This document shows, one piece after another, positions 1 through 10,600 of a stretch of DNA of 64,000 nucleotides (position 1 is the stretch's first letter; each line of letters begins with the position of its first letter). This DNA is from Cymbidium sinense. Lineage: Eukaryota > Streptophyta > Magnoliopsida > Asparagales > Orchidaceae. The notes under the pieces were generated by a model, which saw only the letters and a list, made by a program, of their open reading frames with translations, was not told where the DNA came from and ran no database searches. The position numbers and the translations under genes were made by a program. The stretch lies in assembly GCA_021442155.1 (NCBI GenBank), contig CM038214.1:54716514-54780513 (forward strand), read 5' to 3'.

Positions 1-197
1 AACCCTAAATCCTAAACACTAAACCTTAAACCCTAAACCCTAAACCTATAATCCTAAACCCAAAATCTTAAACCCTAAAAAATTATAAACCCTAAACTCT
101 AAACCATAAAAGCATAAACCCTAAACCCCTAAATGATAAACCCTAAACTCTAATCATAAACCCTAAACCCTAAACCCCAAACCCTAAACTTAACCCT
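1..197 (+). repeat. Degenerate telomeric array (CCCTAAA)
   Basis: Head-to-tail CCCTAAA heptamers mixed with CCTAAA, CATAAA and CTCTAAA variants. The C-rich strand is the + strand, as expected inside the left end of a chromosome. The array is too diverged to be a fresh chromosome terminus. Confidence 0.9.
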
Positions 198-269
198 AAG
201 TAACTAAATAAATTAAAAAGTAAACCTAAACCCTAAAACTTAATAACCCTAAAACTAAACCTAAGCCCT
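198..269 (+). repeat. G-module leader, copy 1
   Basis: This A-rich stretch of about 75 bp (AAGTAACTAAATAAATT, then telomere-like words) recurs before the GR-RBP fragments near 2.18, 3.73, 10.6, 31.58, 42.82, 48.01, 56.47 and 57.84 kb. Its sharing shows that the GR-RBP copies were amplified together with flanking DNA. Confidence 0.75.
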
Positions 270-750
270 AAGAATAGGCTGAACCTTGACAACAGAAAAA
301 TCACCGTCAACCAGGTTCAGTCCATAACTAGTGGTGGATGCGAAGGCTGAGGTGGCAGTTATCACAATGGTGGTGAGGTGCTAGTGGATATGGAGGTGGT
401 GGTCATAACAATGGTGGTTATGGAGGAGGGAGGAGCAATGAAGGTTACAGCCGTGGTGGTGGTGGAGGGAGAGATCGAGGATATGATGGTGGATCCCTCT
501 ACTCGAGTGGCCGGGGTGGTTCTGATGGGAACTAGAGAATTTGATGAATGATCGATCCAATATGCTTCTTATAGAACTATGTCTTTACAGTAGAGACACT
601 TCTAGTTATTTAAGGTTTTTGATTTTCTCTATGCATGCTCATTTTTTATCTATGTCGTCACTTGTGTCTTAAAAAACTTGGTGTGTTACTTGGTTGATGA
701 AACCATAAAGGAGAAATATTGAACTTGAATTTGTTCTCTATTAAAAAAAA
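270..750 (+). pseudogene. GR-RBP retrocopy G1 (3' part)
   Basis: This is a decayed 3' copy of a glycine-rich RNA-binding protein mRNA. It starts where the end of the RRM domain would lie (family pattern NGQNLDGRNI, then VNQAQSR; here NITVNQVQS) and continues through a glycine tail (GYGGGGHNNGGYGGG, GYSRGGGGGRDRGYDGG) to SDGN. The tryptophan codon expected next is TAG. About 220 bp of 3' untranslated sequence follow, ending in A8 at 743-750. The start codon and most of the RRM are absent, so no RNA-binding protein can be made. It is flanked by the shared leader and a shared trailer (CTAAACTAAAACTTGAACCC-like). The GR-RBP family assignment is firm; the parent gene is not in the window. Confidence 0.85.
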
Positions 751-804
751 CCAAAAACTCTAAACTATAAACTAAAACTTGAACCCTAAACCTAAAACCT
801 AAAC
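751..804 (+). repeat. G-module trailer, copy 1
   Basis: CCAAAAACTCTAAAC, then ACTAAAACTTGAACCC, then telomere-like words. Closely related trailers follow the poly(A) of most other GR-RBP copies. The 3' LINE fragment begins right after it. Confidence 0.7.
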
Positions 805-1928
805 TTGACAGTTTGTTAGAGCCTTTTGTTGTGCAGGCTGAATCTTTGTTGATCCTTTTGGATTGGACTTTTTTATTTCTGGTGGTAGGTGGCTGCCTTT
901 GGCCCCCTTTTGTGTTGTTGTTTTATCTTCTAGTGATTTGCTCTGGCTGAAGCTTATGTTTTCTTTAGTTGATGGCTTTATTTCTGAGCTATTTAGCCAT
1001 TTGTGGTTAATCATCCTAGTTTGGCTTGGTTGCTGCTTGTTGTTGGAACTTTGGCTTGAGGGCTCCCATCTTGGTTTTGTTGGTTGTTTCTCTATAAATT
1101 GGCATTGGTCTAGTCTTTGCTGATGGCTGGTTCTAGTTTTTCCTAGTTTGTAGCTTGGATAGGTATTTGGTTAATGGCTATTGTTGGTGTTCTGACTTTC
1201 TTCTAACCTCTCTCTGGGTTATTGTGATTAATTCATTGGGGTTTTTGTTTGGTGGTTTGGCTGCTAGCTGGTTGCTGGCCTGTTTATCTTTATTTAATGG
1301 TAATGGATCTGAAACTCTATGGACTACTGGCCTTGGATGTTTACTTATATCTGGTATGCTGGCTATGAAGGCTTTGATGTTACTCACCACTTCTCTCTAG
1401 TTGGTAGCATTACATATTATTGTAACCCTACTTTATGAAGTTTGGATGCTCATATGTATTGTTGCCCCTTGAGATGATCCTAACTGAGTCAAAACCTTCT
1501 CTTTCTCAGCTCTGTCTCCTTTTCCTCTCTTTATCCTTATTCTTTTTAGCTATGAATTTTGCCTTTTTAGTGTTTTCTAGATTTCTTTTACAGGTTGAAA
1601 CTTTACAGGAATGGTCGTTACTCAGTCAACCCAAGTTTTGTTGCTCTGGATCATGCATATCTTACTTTTTCAAAGGAATCATGAACTGGTGGTGACTCAT
1701 CCTTTTACAACTTCTAGGATTTATTTTAGTCTTAATCTGTGTCCTTTTCTCTTATGCTTTTTAGGCGCTGTATTTGCTCTTTTATTTTCTTTTCTTTCTC
1801 CAATGTTCTTAGATATGGTTTTAGCTCTTAAGGTTTCTTGTAGCTCGAGATTTTTAGAGCTTTGCCCTTTTAAGGATGTTGTATCTTTTCCTTTCATTGT
1901 AATAAAATTCTAACTTTCCCCAAAAAAA
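805..1928 (+). mobile_element. LINE L-A, 5'-truncated 3' UTR fragment
   Basis: T-rich, A-poor sequence with abundant TTGGTTGGTGG-type words, homologous to the 3' end of the larger LINE at 12.5-20.35 kb. The matches are clearest from about 1330: a GGTATGCTGGCTATGA word, GTTGGTAGCATTACATAT, then GGATGCTCATATG and TTGCCCCTTGAGATGATC. AATAAA lies at 1901-1906 and an A7 tail at 1922-1928, followed directly by telomeric repeats. No ORF1 or ORF2 sequence remains. Short open frames inside it encode only leucine/phenylalanine-rich strings expected from T-rich DNA. Target duplications cannot be scored because both flanks are telomeric. Confidence 0.85.
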
Positions 1929-2181
1929 CCCTTAAACCCTAAACAACCCTAAACCCTAAAACCCTAAAACACTAAACCCAAACTCTTAACCCTAAACCCT
2001 AAACCATAAATCCTAAACCCTAAGCCCTAAAACCCTAAATCTTAAACCCTAAACCCTAAAAGTATAAAACCTAAAATTCTAAACTGTAAACCCTAAACCC
2101 TAAACTCTAATCCTAAATCAAAAACCCTAAACTCTAAAACCTAAACCTTAAACCCTAAACTTTAAACCCTTAAATTAAACC
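1929..2181 (+). repeat. Telomeric array
   Basis: CCCTAAA-type repeats with single-base variants (AGTATAAAA, CTGTAAA). The array follows the poly(A) of the LINE fragment without a spacer and runs into the G-module leader at about 2182. Confidence 0.9.
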
Positions 2182-2634
2182 TAAAGTAACTAAATAAATT
2201 AAAAAATAAACCTAAACCTTAAAACCTAATAAAAATAAACCTAAAAGTAAACCCTAAGAATGAGCAGAACCTTGACGGTAGAAACATCATCGTCAACTAG
2301 GCTCAGCCTAGATCTGGCAATGAAAGCCAAGGCAGAGGTGGTAGTTATCATAGTGTGGTGGGAGATCTGGAGGTGCTGGTGGATATGGAGGTGGTGGTCA
2401 GAGCAATGGAGGTTATGGAGGCTGGAGGTGTGACAAAAGTTACAACCATGGTCATGGCGGAGGGAGGGATCGGGGATATGATGGTGGATCCTTCTACTCA
2501 AGAGGTCAGAATGGTTCTAATGGAAAGTAGAGAAACTGAAGAACGACCGATCTGATCTACTACTTACGAAAATCTATCTTTACAGTAGAAATAGTTCTAG
2601 TTATCTAGGGATCATGTTTTTATCTAAAAAAAAA
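2182..2634 (+). pseudogene. GR-RBP retrocopy G2 with leader
   Basis: The leader covers about 2182-2255. The retrocopy starts at 2256 and reads NEQNLDGRNIIVN, a stop, then AQPRSG. A frameshift falls in the first glycine block, after which the frame gives AGGYGGGGQSNGGYGG, GGGRDRGYDGGSFYSRG and SNGK followed by a TAG stop. CAG to TAG in the VNQAQ motif is a C-to-T change. The 3' untranslated part is shorter than in other copies, dropping from TTATCTAGGGATCATG to an A9 run at 2626-2634, so about 150 bp are missing. It is a non-functional relative of G1. Confidence 0.82.
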
Positions 2635-2815
2635 CCAAAAACCCTAAACTCTAAATTAAAACTTGAACCCTAAACCTAAACCCCTAACACTAAACCCTAA
2701 AACCCTAAACTCTAAACCCTAAACCCTAATCCCTAAACCCTAAAACCAACAATCCTAAACCCTAAACAATAAACCCCAAACCCTAAACCCTAAAAACTTA
2801 AAACCTAAACTAAAT
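2635..2815 (+). repeat. Trailer and telomeric array
   Basis: The shared G-module trailer (CTAAATTAAAACTTGAACCC) passes into CCCTAAA repeats and then, near 2810, into the head of an A-rich satellite unit. Confidence 0.85.
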
Positions 2816-3548
2816 AAAACCAAATAAATAAATAAATAAATATAAACCTAAATAAAATAAAATAAATAAAATAAAATAAAACCTAAATAAACCTAAAAGT
2901 ATAAAATAATAAAATAAAAAATAAAATAAATAAAAACATAAACTAAACTAAAAATTAAAATAAACTTAAGAATACAAAACCTAAATAATATAAAATTAAA
3001 CATAAAATAAAAATAAATCAAACCTAAAATAAAAAAATAAAAACCTAAACTTAAAAAATAAACCTTGAAATAAAACCTAAACCCTAAACTAAAAAAAACA
3101 AAACTAAAACTAAAATAAAATAAACAAAATAAAATAAACCTAAACCCGAACTAAAAAAATAAAAAACCTAAACCTAAACCTAAACTTAAACTAAATAAAA
3201 TAAAATAATCTAAAATAAACATAAAACTAAACTAAAAAAAATAAAACCAAAAATAAACCTAAAATAAAACCTAAACCTAAACTTAAAATAAAATAAAATA
3301 AAACATAAACCTAAAAAAATAAAATAAAAAAATAAAACTCAACTAAAAAATTAAACCTAAACCTAAACCTAAAAAATAAACTAAAATAAAAAACCTAAAA
3401 TGAAATAAAGAAACCTAAAATAAATAATCTAAACTAAATAAAAATAAAAAAACCTAAATAAAAATAAAAAATAAAATAAACTAAAATAAATTAAAAATAG
3501 ACTAAATAAATCTAAACCTATCGGTTAATTTGATTTTTTTTAAAAAAA
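2816..3548 (+). repeat. A-rich satellite S1
   Basis: About 730 bp of TAAAA/CTAAA/CCTAAA words with almost no G on the + strand. It ends in a diverged tail at about 3514-3547 (CCTATCGGTTAATTTGATT plus an A-run), after which telomeric heptamers resume. Confidence 0.75.
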
Positions 3549-3798
3549 CCATAAACATTAAAACAAAAACCCTAAAACCTAAACCCTAAACCCTAAACCC
3601 TAAACCAAAAACCTTAAACCCTAAAAAACTCTAAAAACCCTGAACCCTAAACCTAAACCCTAAAACCTAAAAGCATAAACACTAAAACCCTAAACCCTAA
3701 ACCCTAAGCTCCAAGCCCTAAACCTAAACCTAAAGTAACTAAATAAATTAAGAAATAATCCTAAACCCTAAAACCTAAAACCTAATAAAGCTAAACCT
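3549..3798 (+). repeat. Telomeric array and G-module leader 3
   Basis: CCCTAAA repeats to about 3730, then the leader (CCTAAAGTAACTAAATAAATT) up to the LINE-interrupted GR-RBP copy. Confidence 0.85.
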
Positions 3799-3806
3799 TA
3801 AGAATG
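3793..3806 (+). repeat. Target-site duplication of LINE L-B, left copy
   Basis: AAACCTTAAGAATG here matches AAACCCTAAGAATG at 4752-4765 in 13 of 14 positions. The duplicated bases are the start of the GR-RBP module (CCCTAAGAATGGG in uninterrupted copies), so the empty site can be inferred from sister copies. Confidence 0.75.
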
Positions 3807-4754
3807 GTATCTCCTTCTTATCGAGGTTGTGATTATTTAATGAGCTTTGGTTGCCTCTAGTTTTGGTGGCTCTCCTCTTGTTGGTCTCTATGTTGGTTTT
3901 AGGATGGCAAATAGCTTGCTTGTTTGACTTTTCCCTAGCCTCCTTTTTCCTTGTGAGGGTTTACTGGTGGTTGCTTAATATGTGTTTATTTCCTTTTGCT
4001 TTCGTTTGGCTATCTGGCATCATGATTATTGGTTGAGCCTGACCATGGGCTTTGTTACTTCGTGGAATGAGTTACTCTCTTTGAGTTGATTCCTTCCATA
4101 TAGTTTTCATTCTCCTTTTTTGGTTATTTTTTTGAAGATTTTTCCGGTGTTTTCTATTTGGATTGGTTTGTCATTTCTTTGTTGTGGAAGAACCTCAGAT
4201 ATGTATTTGGCTATTATTGGCTATTGATTGTTTGGTTTAATCAAGGTAAGTTGGCTATGATGGCTAGGATGTTTCCCCTATTATCCATTTGGTTGGTAGC
4301 ACCATATGTGATTGTAACCCTTCTTTTGAAGTTTGGATGCTCACATATCCTATTGCCCCTTGAGATGAATGTGACTGAGCCTGAGCCTTATCTAAGATTT
4401 TTATCATTTTGTTTCTTTTATGTACTTCGCTTGTCCTAATTTCTAGATGCTTATCACTATGTTAAGTTCTTTAGCTTTTGTGGCGGTTTTAGGGCTATAG
4501 GTGGTTTGTGCATCTCTCAGAAGATTTTGGGATATAGATGGCTTTAGCTACCCTTCTTGGAATTTTGTGTTATTTCTTTCTTAGTTTTTTTTATTTTCTT
4601 TCTTTTGCTTTGGTTTTCTTATAATAGGTAGGGGATTTATCTCTTTAGGCTAATTGTAGATCTTTGAGCAGTAGTTTATAAATTTATCCCCTTTAAAGAC
4701 CATGTAACCCTTTCTTCTTGGCAATAAAATTCTCCCACTTTTGATTTAAAAAAA
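3807..4754 (+). mobile_element. LINE L-B, 5'-truncated, nested in a GR-RBP copy
   Basis: A 0.95 kb LINE 3' fragment of the same family as L-A. It carries the conserved 3' block (GGTAGCACCATATGTGATTG, GGATGCTCACATATCC, TTGCCCCTTGAGATGA) at about 4295-4385, AATAAA at 4723-4728 and an A7 tail at 4748-4754. A probable 14-bp target duplication brackets it, and the interrupted GR-RBP module continues on the right. This is the one LINE in the window whose insertion by endonuclease-dependent target-primed reverse transcription can be read directly. No coding sequence is left. Confidence 0.88.
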
Positions 4755-5209
4755 CCCTAAGAATGTAACCTGACTAGAACATCACCGCCAACCTCACCAA
4801 GATCCGATAAGGCGAAGTGGCGATTATCATAGTGGTGGTGGGGATCCGAGGTGTTGGTGGATATGGAGGCTGGTGGTGGTGGTTATTGAGGCGAGTGGAG
4901 CGACGGAGGTCACAACCATGGTGGTGGTGGATGGAGAGATCAGTGATATGATGGTGGATCATGCTACTCGAGATGCTGGGATGGTTTTGATAGGAACTGG
5001 AGAAATTGAACAACGGTCGATCCAATCTATTGCTTATGGTCTTTAGAGTAGAGACGATTCTAGTTATCTAGGGTTTTTTATTTGCTCTATGTGCGCTCAT
5101 TTCTGATATATGCCATTGCTTGTCTCTTAGAAAACTTCGTGTGTTACTTGGTTGATGAATTCAAAATGAAGAAATGTTGAATCTGAATATGTTCTCTGTT
5201 AAAAAGAAA
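4755..5209 (+). pseudogene. GR-RBP retrocopy G3 (interrupted by LINE L-B)
   Basis: The copy resumes right of the LINE with CCCTAAGAATG at 4755-4765 and a damaged NLDGRNI region, then a glycine-rich frame broken by several indels (GYGGWWWW-like and GGGWRDQ-like stretches when frames are joined). It has the usual 3' untranslated block (GTGTGTTACTTGGTTGATGA) and a degraded A-tail (AAAAAGAAA) near 5201-5209. A 250-bp minus-strand open frame here is a shadow of the GGN codons. It is non-functional. Confidence 0.8.
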
Positions 5210-5407
5210 TGCCAAAAACCCTAAACCCTAAACTAAAACTTGAACCCAAAACCCAAAAACTAAACCATAAACCCTAAACCCTAAATCCTAAACCCTAAAC
5301 CTTATATCCTAAAGCCTAAAACTAAAGCCCTAAACCCTAAACCCTAAACCCTAAACCCCAAACCCTAAACCCTAAACCCTAAACCCTAAACTAACCCTAA
5401 ACCCTAA
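5210..5407 (+). repeat. Trailer and telomeric array
   Basis: G-module trailer (CTAAACTAAAACTTGAACCC), then one of the cleaner CCCTAAA runs of the window (about 5320-5405). Confidence 0.9.
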
Positions 5408-6168
5408 AAAGCTAAAAACTAAAACCTAAAAATAAAATAAATACAAAAACCTAGACCAAAATATAATAAAAAATAAAATAAAATAAAAAATTAAACTAAA
5501 CCCTAAACCTAAAACGTAAACCTAAAAGGAAAATAAAATAGAAAATAAAAACTAAACTAAAATAAAATACATAAAAACCTGAACTAAAATAAAAATAAAT
5601 AAAAAACCTAAATTAAATAAAAACTAAACCTAAAATAAAAAAATAAACCTAAATTAAAATAAAATAAATCAAAATAAAATCCTAAACCTAAAAATAAATA
5701 AAAAATAAAACCTAAATCCAAAACTAAAAAAAAAACCTAAACTTAAAATAAAAATAACATAAACCTAAACCTAAACTAAAGTAAACTAAAATAAAATAAA
5801 TAAAACCTAAACCTAAACCTAAACTAAATAAAATAAAATAAACTAAAAATAAACCTAAACCTAAAGTAAAAAATAAAACCAAAAAATAAACTTAAAATAA
5901 AATCTTAAAACCTAAACCTAAACATAAAAATATAAAATAAAACCTAAACCTAAAAAAAAATCTAAAAAAAAAACTAAACTTAAAAATAAACTTAAGCCGA
6001 AACCTAAACCTAAAAAATAAACTAAAATATAAAATATAAACTAAAATAAATAAACAAAACTAAATAAAAAAAACTATATTAAAATTAAAATTAAAATTAA
6101 ACAAAAATAATTAAAAAACATAAACTACATTAACCTAAACCTACTATTTTACTCAATATAAAAAAAAA
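5408..6168 (+). repeat. A-rich satellite S2
   Basis: The head (CTAAAAACTAAAACCTAAAA) and the body order match the other S units. The tail lies at about 6133-6168 (CCTACTATTTTACTCAATAT plus an A-run). The + strand is nearly free of G. Confidence 0.8.
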
Positions 6169-6505
6169 CCTTCACCCTAAACCCAAAATGCTAAACACTT
6201 AACCTACAACCCTAAACCTTCAACCCTAAATCCTAAAACCCTGATCCCCAAACCCTAAACCCTAAAACCTAATCCCTAAAACCCTAAAACCTAAACCCTA
6301 AACCCTAAACTCTGTTAAGAACAAACCTTAAATCATAAACCTAAATCCTAAACCCTAAATAAACTAAAACCTAAACCCTAAACCTAAAACCTAAATCCTA
6401 AATACTAAACCCTAAAAACTTTAAACCCTAAACACTAAACACTAATCGCTAAACCCTAAACCATGAAACCCTAAATCATAAACTCTAAGCCCTAAACCCT
6501 AAAAC
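6169..6505 (+). repeat. Telomeric array
   Basis: Diverged CCCTAAA repeats. One non-repeat interruption, CTCTGTTAAGAACAAACC at about 6310, also appears as CTCTGTTAAAAATAAAAA near 7780 and as CTATGTTAAAAAAAATA near 9148, again pointing to block duplication. Confidence 0.85.
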
Positions 6506-7301
6506 CTAAACCTCAATAAGAAAAGAAAATAAAATAAAATAATAACTTAAACTAAAACCTAAACCTAAACCTGAACCTAAAAATAAAATAAAATGCAAAT
6601 ATTTACTAAACTAAAGTTAAATATATGAAAACCTAAACTAAACAAAAAATAAAATAAACCTAAAAATAAAAAACCTAAATAAAATAAAAACTAAATCTAA
6701 AATAAAAATAAAATAAACCTAAGATAAATAAAATAAAAAGTAAATAAAAACCTAAACCTAAAAAATAAACCCAAAAATAAAACCTAAAATATAACTTAAA
6801 AATAACACCTTAACCATAAGCTAAAAAAAAAACTAAACCTAAAATAAAAAAAAAATAAATAAAATAAAATAAACCTAAACCTAAACTAAAATAAACTAAA
6901 ATAAAATAAATAAAATCTAAACCTAAACCTAAAATAAACTAAACCTAAACGTAAACCTAAACTAAATAAAATAAAATAAATTAAAAATAAACCTAATCCT
7001 AAAATAAATAATAAAACATAAAATAACAACTTAAAACTTAAACCTAAACATAATACTAAAAAATAAAACCTAAACCTAAAAAATAAAATAAAAATACAAC
7101 TAAATTGAAAAATAAATCTAAACCTAAAAAATAAACTAAAATAAAAGAAACCTAAACTAAAAAAAATAAACATACTATAAATAAGCTAAACTAAATAAAA
7201 AAATAAACATAAATTAAAATAAAAAAATAAAATAAACTAAAATAAATAATAAATAAACTAAATAAATCAAAACCTACCACTTTAATTATTTTTTTTAAAA
7301 A
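6506..7301 (+). repeat. A-rich satellite S3
   Basis: Satellite of the S type with tail at 7271-7301 (CCTACCACTTTAATTATTTT plus an A-run). Minus-strand open frames rich in Phe, Tyr and Leu are by-products of the TAAA words. Confidence 0.78.
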
Positions 7302-7601
7302 CCGTAAACTCTAAACTAAAAAATTTAAAACAAAAATAAACATAAAACCTAAACCTAAAAAACATAAAATAAAAACATAAACCTAAACCTAAAAATTAAA
7401 AATAAAACCAAAACATAAAAAATAAAATAAAAATAAAACTAAACTAAAAAATAAACCTAAACATTAACCTAAACCTAAACTAAAATAAAAAAATAAATTA
7501 AATATAAATAAATCTAAATATAAATAAAAATAAATAAAAAAACTTATAATTAAAAAATAAATAAATAAACCTAAACCTACCAATTTACTTAATTTAAAAA
7601 A
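7302..7601 (+). repeat. A-rich satellite S4, partial
   Basis: Only the distal third of an S unit is present, following S3 almost directly. The tail at 7572-7601 is well conserved (CCTACCAATTTACTTAATTT). Confidence 0.75.
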
Positions 7602-7975
7602 TATAAAAATAAAAAAACCCTAACACTAAACCCTAAACCCTAAAACTAACCCTAATCCCTAAGCCTACAACCATAAACCCTAAACTCTAAACCCTAAAAC
7701 CCTAAGCCCTAAACCCTAAAACCCTAAATCCTAAATCCTAAACCCTAAACCCTAAGCCCTAAACAATAAACACTAAACTCTGTTAAAAATAAAAAAAACC
7801 TTAAACCCTAATCCTTAAATCCTAAACCCTAAACCCTAAACCCTAAATTAAAACTTAAACCTAAACCTAAACCTAAAACCTAAACCCTAAACCCTAAACC
7901 CAAAAGACCCTAAACCTTAAGCACTAAACCCTAAACCTTAAACTCTAAACCCTAAAACCCTAAACCCTAAAACCT
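7602..7975 (+). repeat. Telomeric array
   Basis: CCCTAAA repeats with frequent CCATAAA, CTCTAAA and CCTTAAA variants, between the S4 tail and the S5 head. Confidence 0.88.
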
Positions 7976-8983
7976 AATAAAAAAATAAAATAAAATAAAA
8001 ACATAAATTAAAACCTAAAACTAAACTTCAACCTAAACCTAAAAATAAAATAAAATTGAAAATAAAAATTAAACCAAAATAAAATAATTAAAAACCTAAG
8101 CTAAATAAAAAATTAAATTAAATTAAAAATTAAAAACCTATATATAATTAAAACTAAACCTAAAATAAAAATAAAAAAGCCTTAGATAAAATAAAATAAA
8201 TACTAAATAAAAACCTAAAAATAAATAAAAAATAATGCCTAAACCCTAAACTAAAAAAAACTAAACCTAAAATAAAAATAAAATAAAATAAATTAAAATA
8301 AATAAAACCTAAACCTAAACCTAAAACAAACTAAACCTAAACCTAAACCTAAACTAAATAAAATAAAATAAAGAAAAAATAAACCAAAGTCTAAACTAAA
8401 AAATAAAACCTAAAAATAAACCTAAAATAACAACCTTAAAACTAAAGCAAAAAAATAAAATAAAATCCTTAACCAAAACCTAATAATAAAAAAACAAAAC
8501 TTAAACCTCAAAAATAAAATAAAAATAAAACTAAATTATAAAATAAACCTAAACCTACAAAATAATCTAAAATGAAATAAACCTAAACTAAAATAAATAA
8601 ACCTCATATAAATAAACTAAACTGAATAAAAATAAATAAAGCAAAAGAAAAATAAAAAAAACCATAAACCCTAAACTAAAAATACAACCTAAAAATAAAC
8701 CTAAAATAAAAACCAAAAATCTAAACCTAAAAAAAACCCCTAAATCTAAACCTAAAAATAAAACATAAAATTTAAACAAAAAAAAAAACACTAAACTAAA
8801 CTAAAATATAAAGCTAAACCTAAACCTAAACCTAAAAAATATACTAAAATAAATAAACCTAAATTAAAATAAAAAAATTGAACAAAAAAAGTAAAAATAA
8901 ACATAAATATAAATTAAAATTAAAATAAACTAAATAAATTAAATAAACCTAAACCTACCAGTTTACTTAATTTTAAAAAAAAA
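7976..8983 (+). repeat. A-rich satellite S5 (about 1.0 kb)
   Basis: One of the most complete S units. It runs from a head region through the ordered body to a perfect tail at 8949-8983 (CCTACCAGTTTACTTAATTT plus an A-run). It is useful as a reference for unit length. Confidence 0.8.
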
Positions 8984-9230
8984 TTCTAACCCTAAAACTA
9001 ACCCTAAACCCTAATCGCTAAACCCTAAATACACAACCCTAAATCCTAAAATCCAAAACCCTAAACCCTAAACCCTAACCCTAAACCTTAAACCCTAAAA
9101 CCCTAAACCCAAAATCACAAACCATAAACCCGAAACCCTAAATCCTAAACTATGTTAAAAAAAATATTAAACCCTAAACGCTAAACCCTATACTACAACC
9201 AAAACCCTAAACCTAAAACCTAAACCCTAA
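8984..9230 (+). repeat. Telomeric array
   Basis: Diverged CCCTAAA repeats containing the shared CTATGTTAAAAAAAATA interruption near 9148. Confidence 0.85.
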
Positions 9231-9874
9231 ACCTAAAAAAATACTAAACTAAAATCTAAACCATAAACCATAAACCCTAAAAAAACCCAAACCTAAAAAA
9301 TAAAATAAATAAACTAAAACCATAACTAAATAAATAAATAAACTAACTAAATAAAAACCTAAAATAAAATATAATAAAAATAAAACTACACTAAAATAAA
9401 ATAAATAAAAAATAAAAATAAAAAAAATAAATAAACCAAAATAAAAAAATAAAAATAAATAAACACTAAACCTAAAATTAAAAAATAAAAAATAAACCTA
9501 AATAAAAAAATAAAGAAATAAAACCTAAACCTAAAAAAATAAACTAAAAAATAAATAAAAAACCTAAACCTAAACCTAAACTAAAATAAACTAATTAAAC
9601 TAAAAAAATAAACTAAAACTAAAAAATAAACTAAAATAAACTAAAAAAAAAATAAAATAAAAATAAACTTAAAAATAATAAAAATAAAATAAACTAAAAT
9701 AATAAATAAAAAAAACCTAAAAAATAAAAATAAAAAACCTAATAAAATAAATAAATAAAATAAAATAAATAAAATAAATAAACTAAACTAAATAAAATAA
9801 AATAAATAAAAAATATACTAAGTAGACTAAATAACCTAAACTTACTAGTTTACTTAATTTTCTTTTAAAAAAAA
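9231..9874 (+). repeat. A-rich satellite S6
   Basis: S-type unit with a strongly A-rich middle (AATAAAATAAA words) and tail at 9835-9874 (CTTACTAGTTTACTTAATTT, then TTCTTTT and an A-run). Confidence 0.76.
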
Positions 9875-10049
9875 CCCTAAACTCTAAACCCTAAACCCTA
9901 AACCTTAAACTCTAAACCCTAAACCCTAAACTTACAACGCTAAACCCTAAACCCTAAACCCTAAACCCTAAACCTACAACTCTAAACCATAAATCCTAAA
10001 CCCTAAACCCCTAAACCCTAAACCCTAAAAACCCTAAACCCTAAAACCT
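9875..10049 (+). repeat. Telomeric array
   Basis: CCCTAAA repeats, relatively clean at 9940-10040, abutting a truncated GR-RBP tail. Confidence 0.9.
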
Positions 10050-10224
10050 ATTGGTTATCGAATCGTGTCTTTATAATAGAGATGGTAGTCATCTGGTTTT
10101 ATTTTCTTTATGCATTTTTTTATCTATGTTCTCACTTATGTCTTAGAAAACTTAGTGTGCTACTTCTTAAGGTAATCAAATAGAAGAAATTTTTAATATG
10201 AATTTGTTCTCTTTAAAAAAAAAT
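10050..10224 (+). pseudogene. GR-RBP retrocopy G4, 3' UTR only
   Basis: This fragment begins at GGTTATCGAATCGTGTCTTTA, about 30-40 bp after the stop codon position of fuller copies. It keeps only 3' untranslated sequence and an A9 tail at 10216-10224. No glycine codons remain. Its 5' edge joins CCCTAAA repeats directly, so either it is an independent short retrocopy or its 5' part was replaced by array recombination. A trailer related to the other modules follows. Confidence 0.78.
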
Positions 10225-10600
10225 AAAAATCCTAAACTAAAACCTGAACCCTAAACCCAGAAACCAAACCCTAAACCTAAACCTTGAACCCTAAACCCTA
10301 AACCTTAAGCCCTAAACACTAAACCCTAAACCCTAAACCCCCAAATCTTAAACCTTAAATCTTAAACTAATCCTAAACCCTAACTTAAATCTAAACCCTA
10401 AACTAACCCTAAACCCTAACCTAACCCTAAACCCTCAACCTTAAACCCTAAACCATAAAAACCCTAAAATCTAAAGCCTAAACACTAAAAACTAAACCCT
10501 AAACCCTAAGCCCTAAAACATAAATCATAACCCTAAACCCTAAACCCTATACCATAAACCCTAACCCTAAACCCTAAACCCTAAACCCTAAGCCAAAACC
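10225..10600 (+). repeat. Trailer and telomeric array
   Basis: ACTAAAACCTGAACCC trailer, then CCCTAAA repeats with some CCCTAACCCTAAAC phase slips. Confidence 0.87.

Noticed and set aside
1..269. Possible true chromosome terminus at the window start
   Set aside because: The repeats are already diverged and contain a G-module leader within 200 bp; a functional telomere would be a long pure heptamer run.
270..750. GR-RBP copies as functional telomere-binding RRM proteins
   Set aside because: All copies lack the start codon and nearly the whole RRM domain and contain stops or frameshifts, so no binding protein could be produced.
799..1014. Minus-strand 71-codon frame over the 5' edge of LINE L-A
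   Set aside because: It starts inside LINE 3' UTR sequence and shows no homology; antisense chance frame.
6886..7173. Minus-strand open frame of 95 codons, rich in Phe, Tyr, Leu and Arg
   Set aside because: Pure by-product of reading TAAA/CCTAAA words backwards; similar frames arise in other S units (8588-8791, 34031-34228) with no shared protein identity beyond composition.
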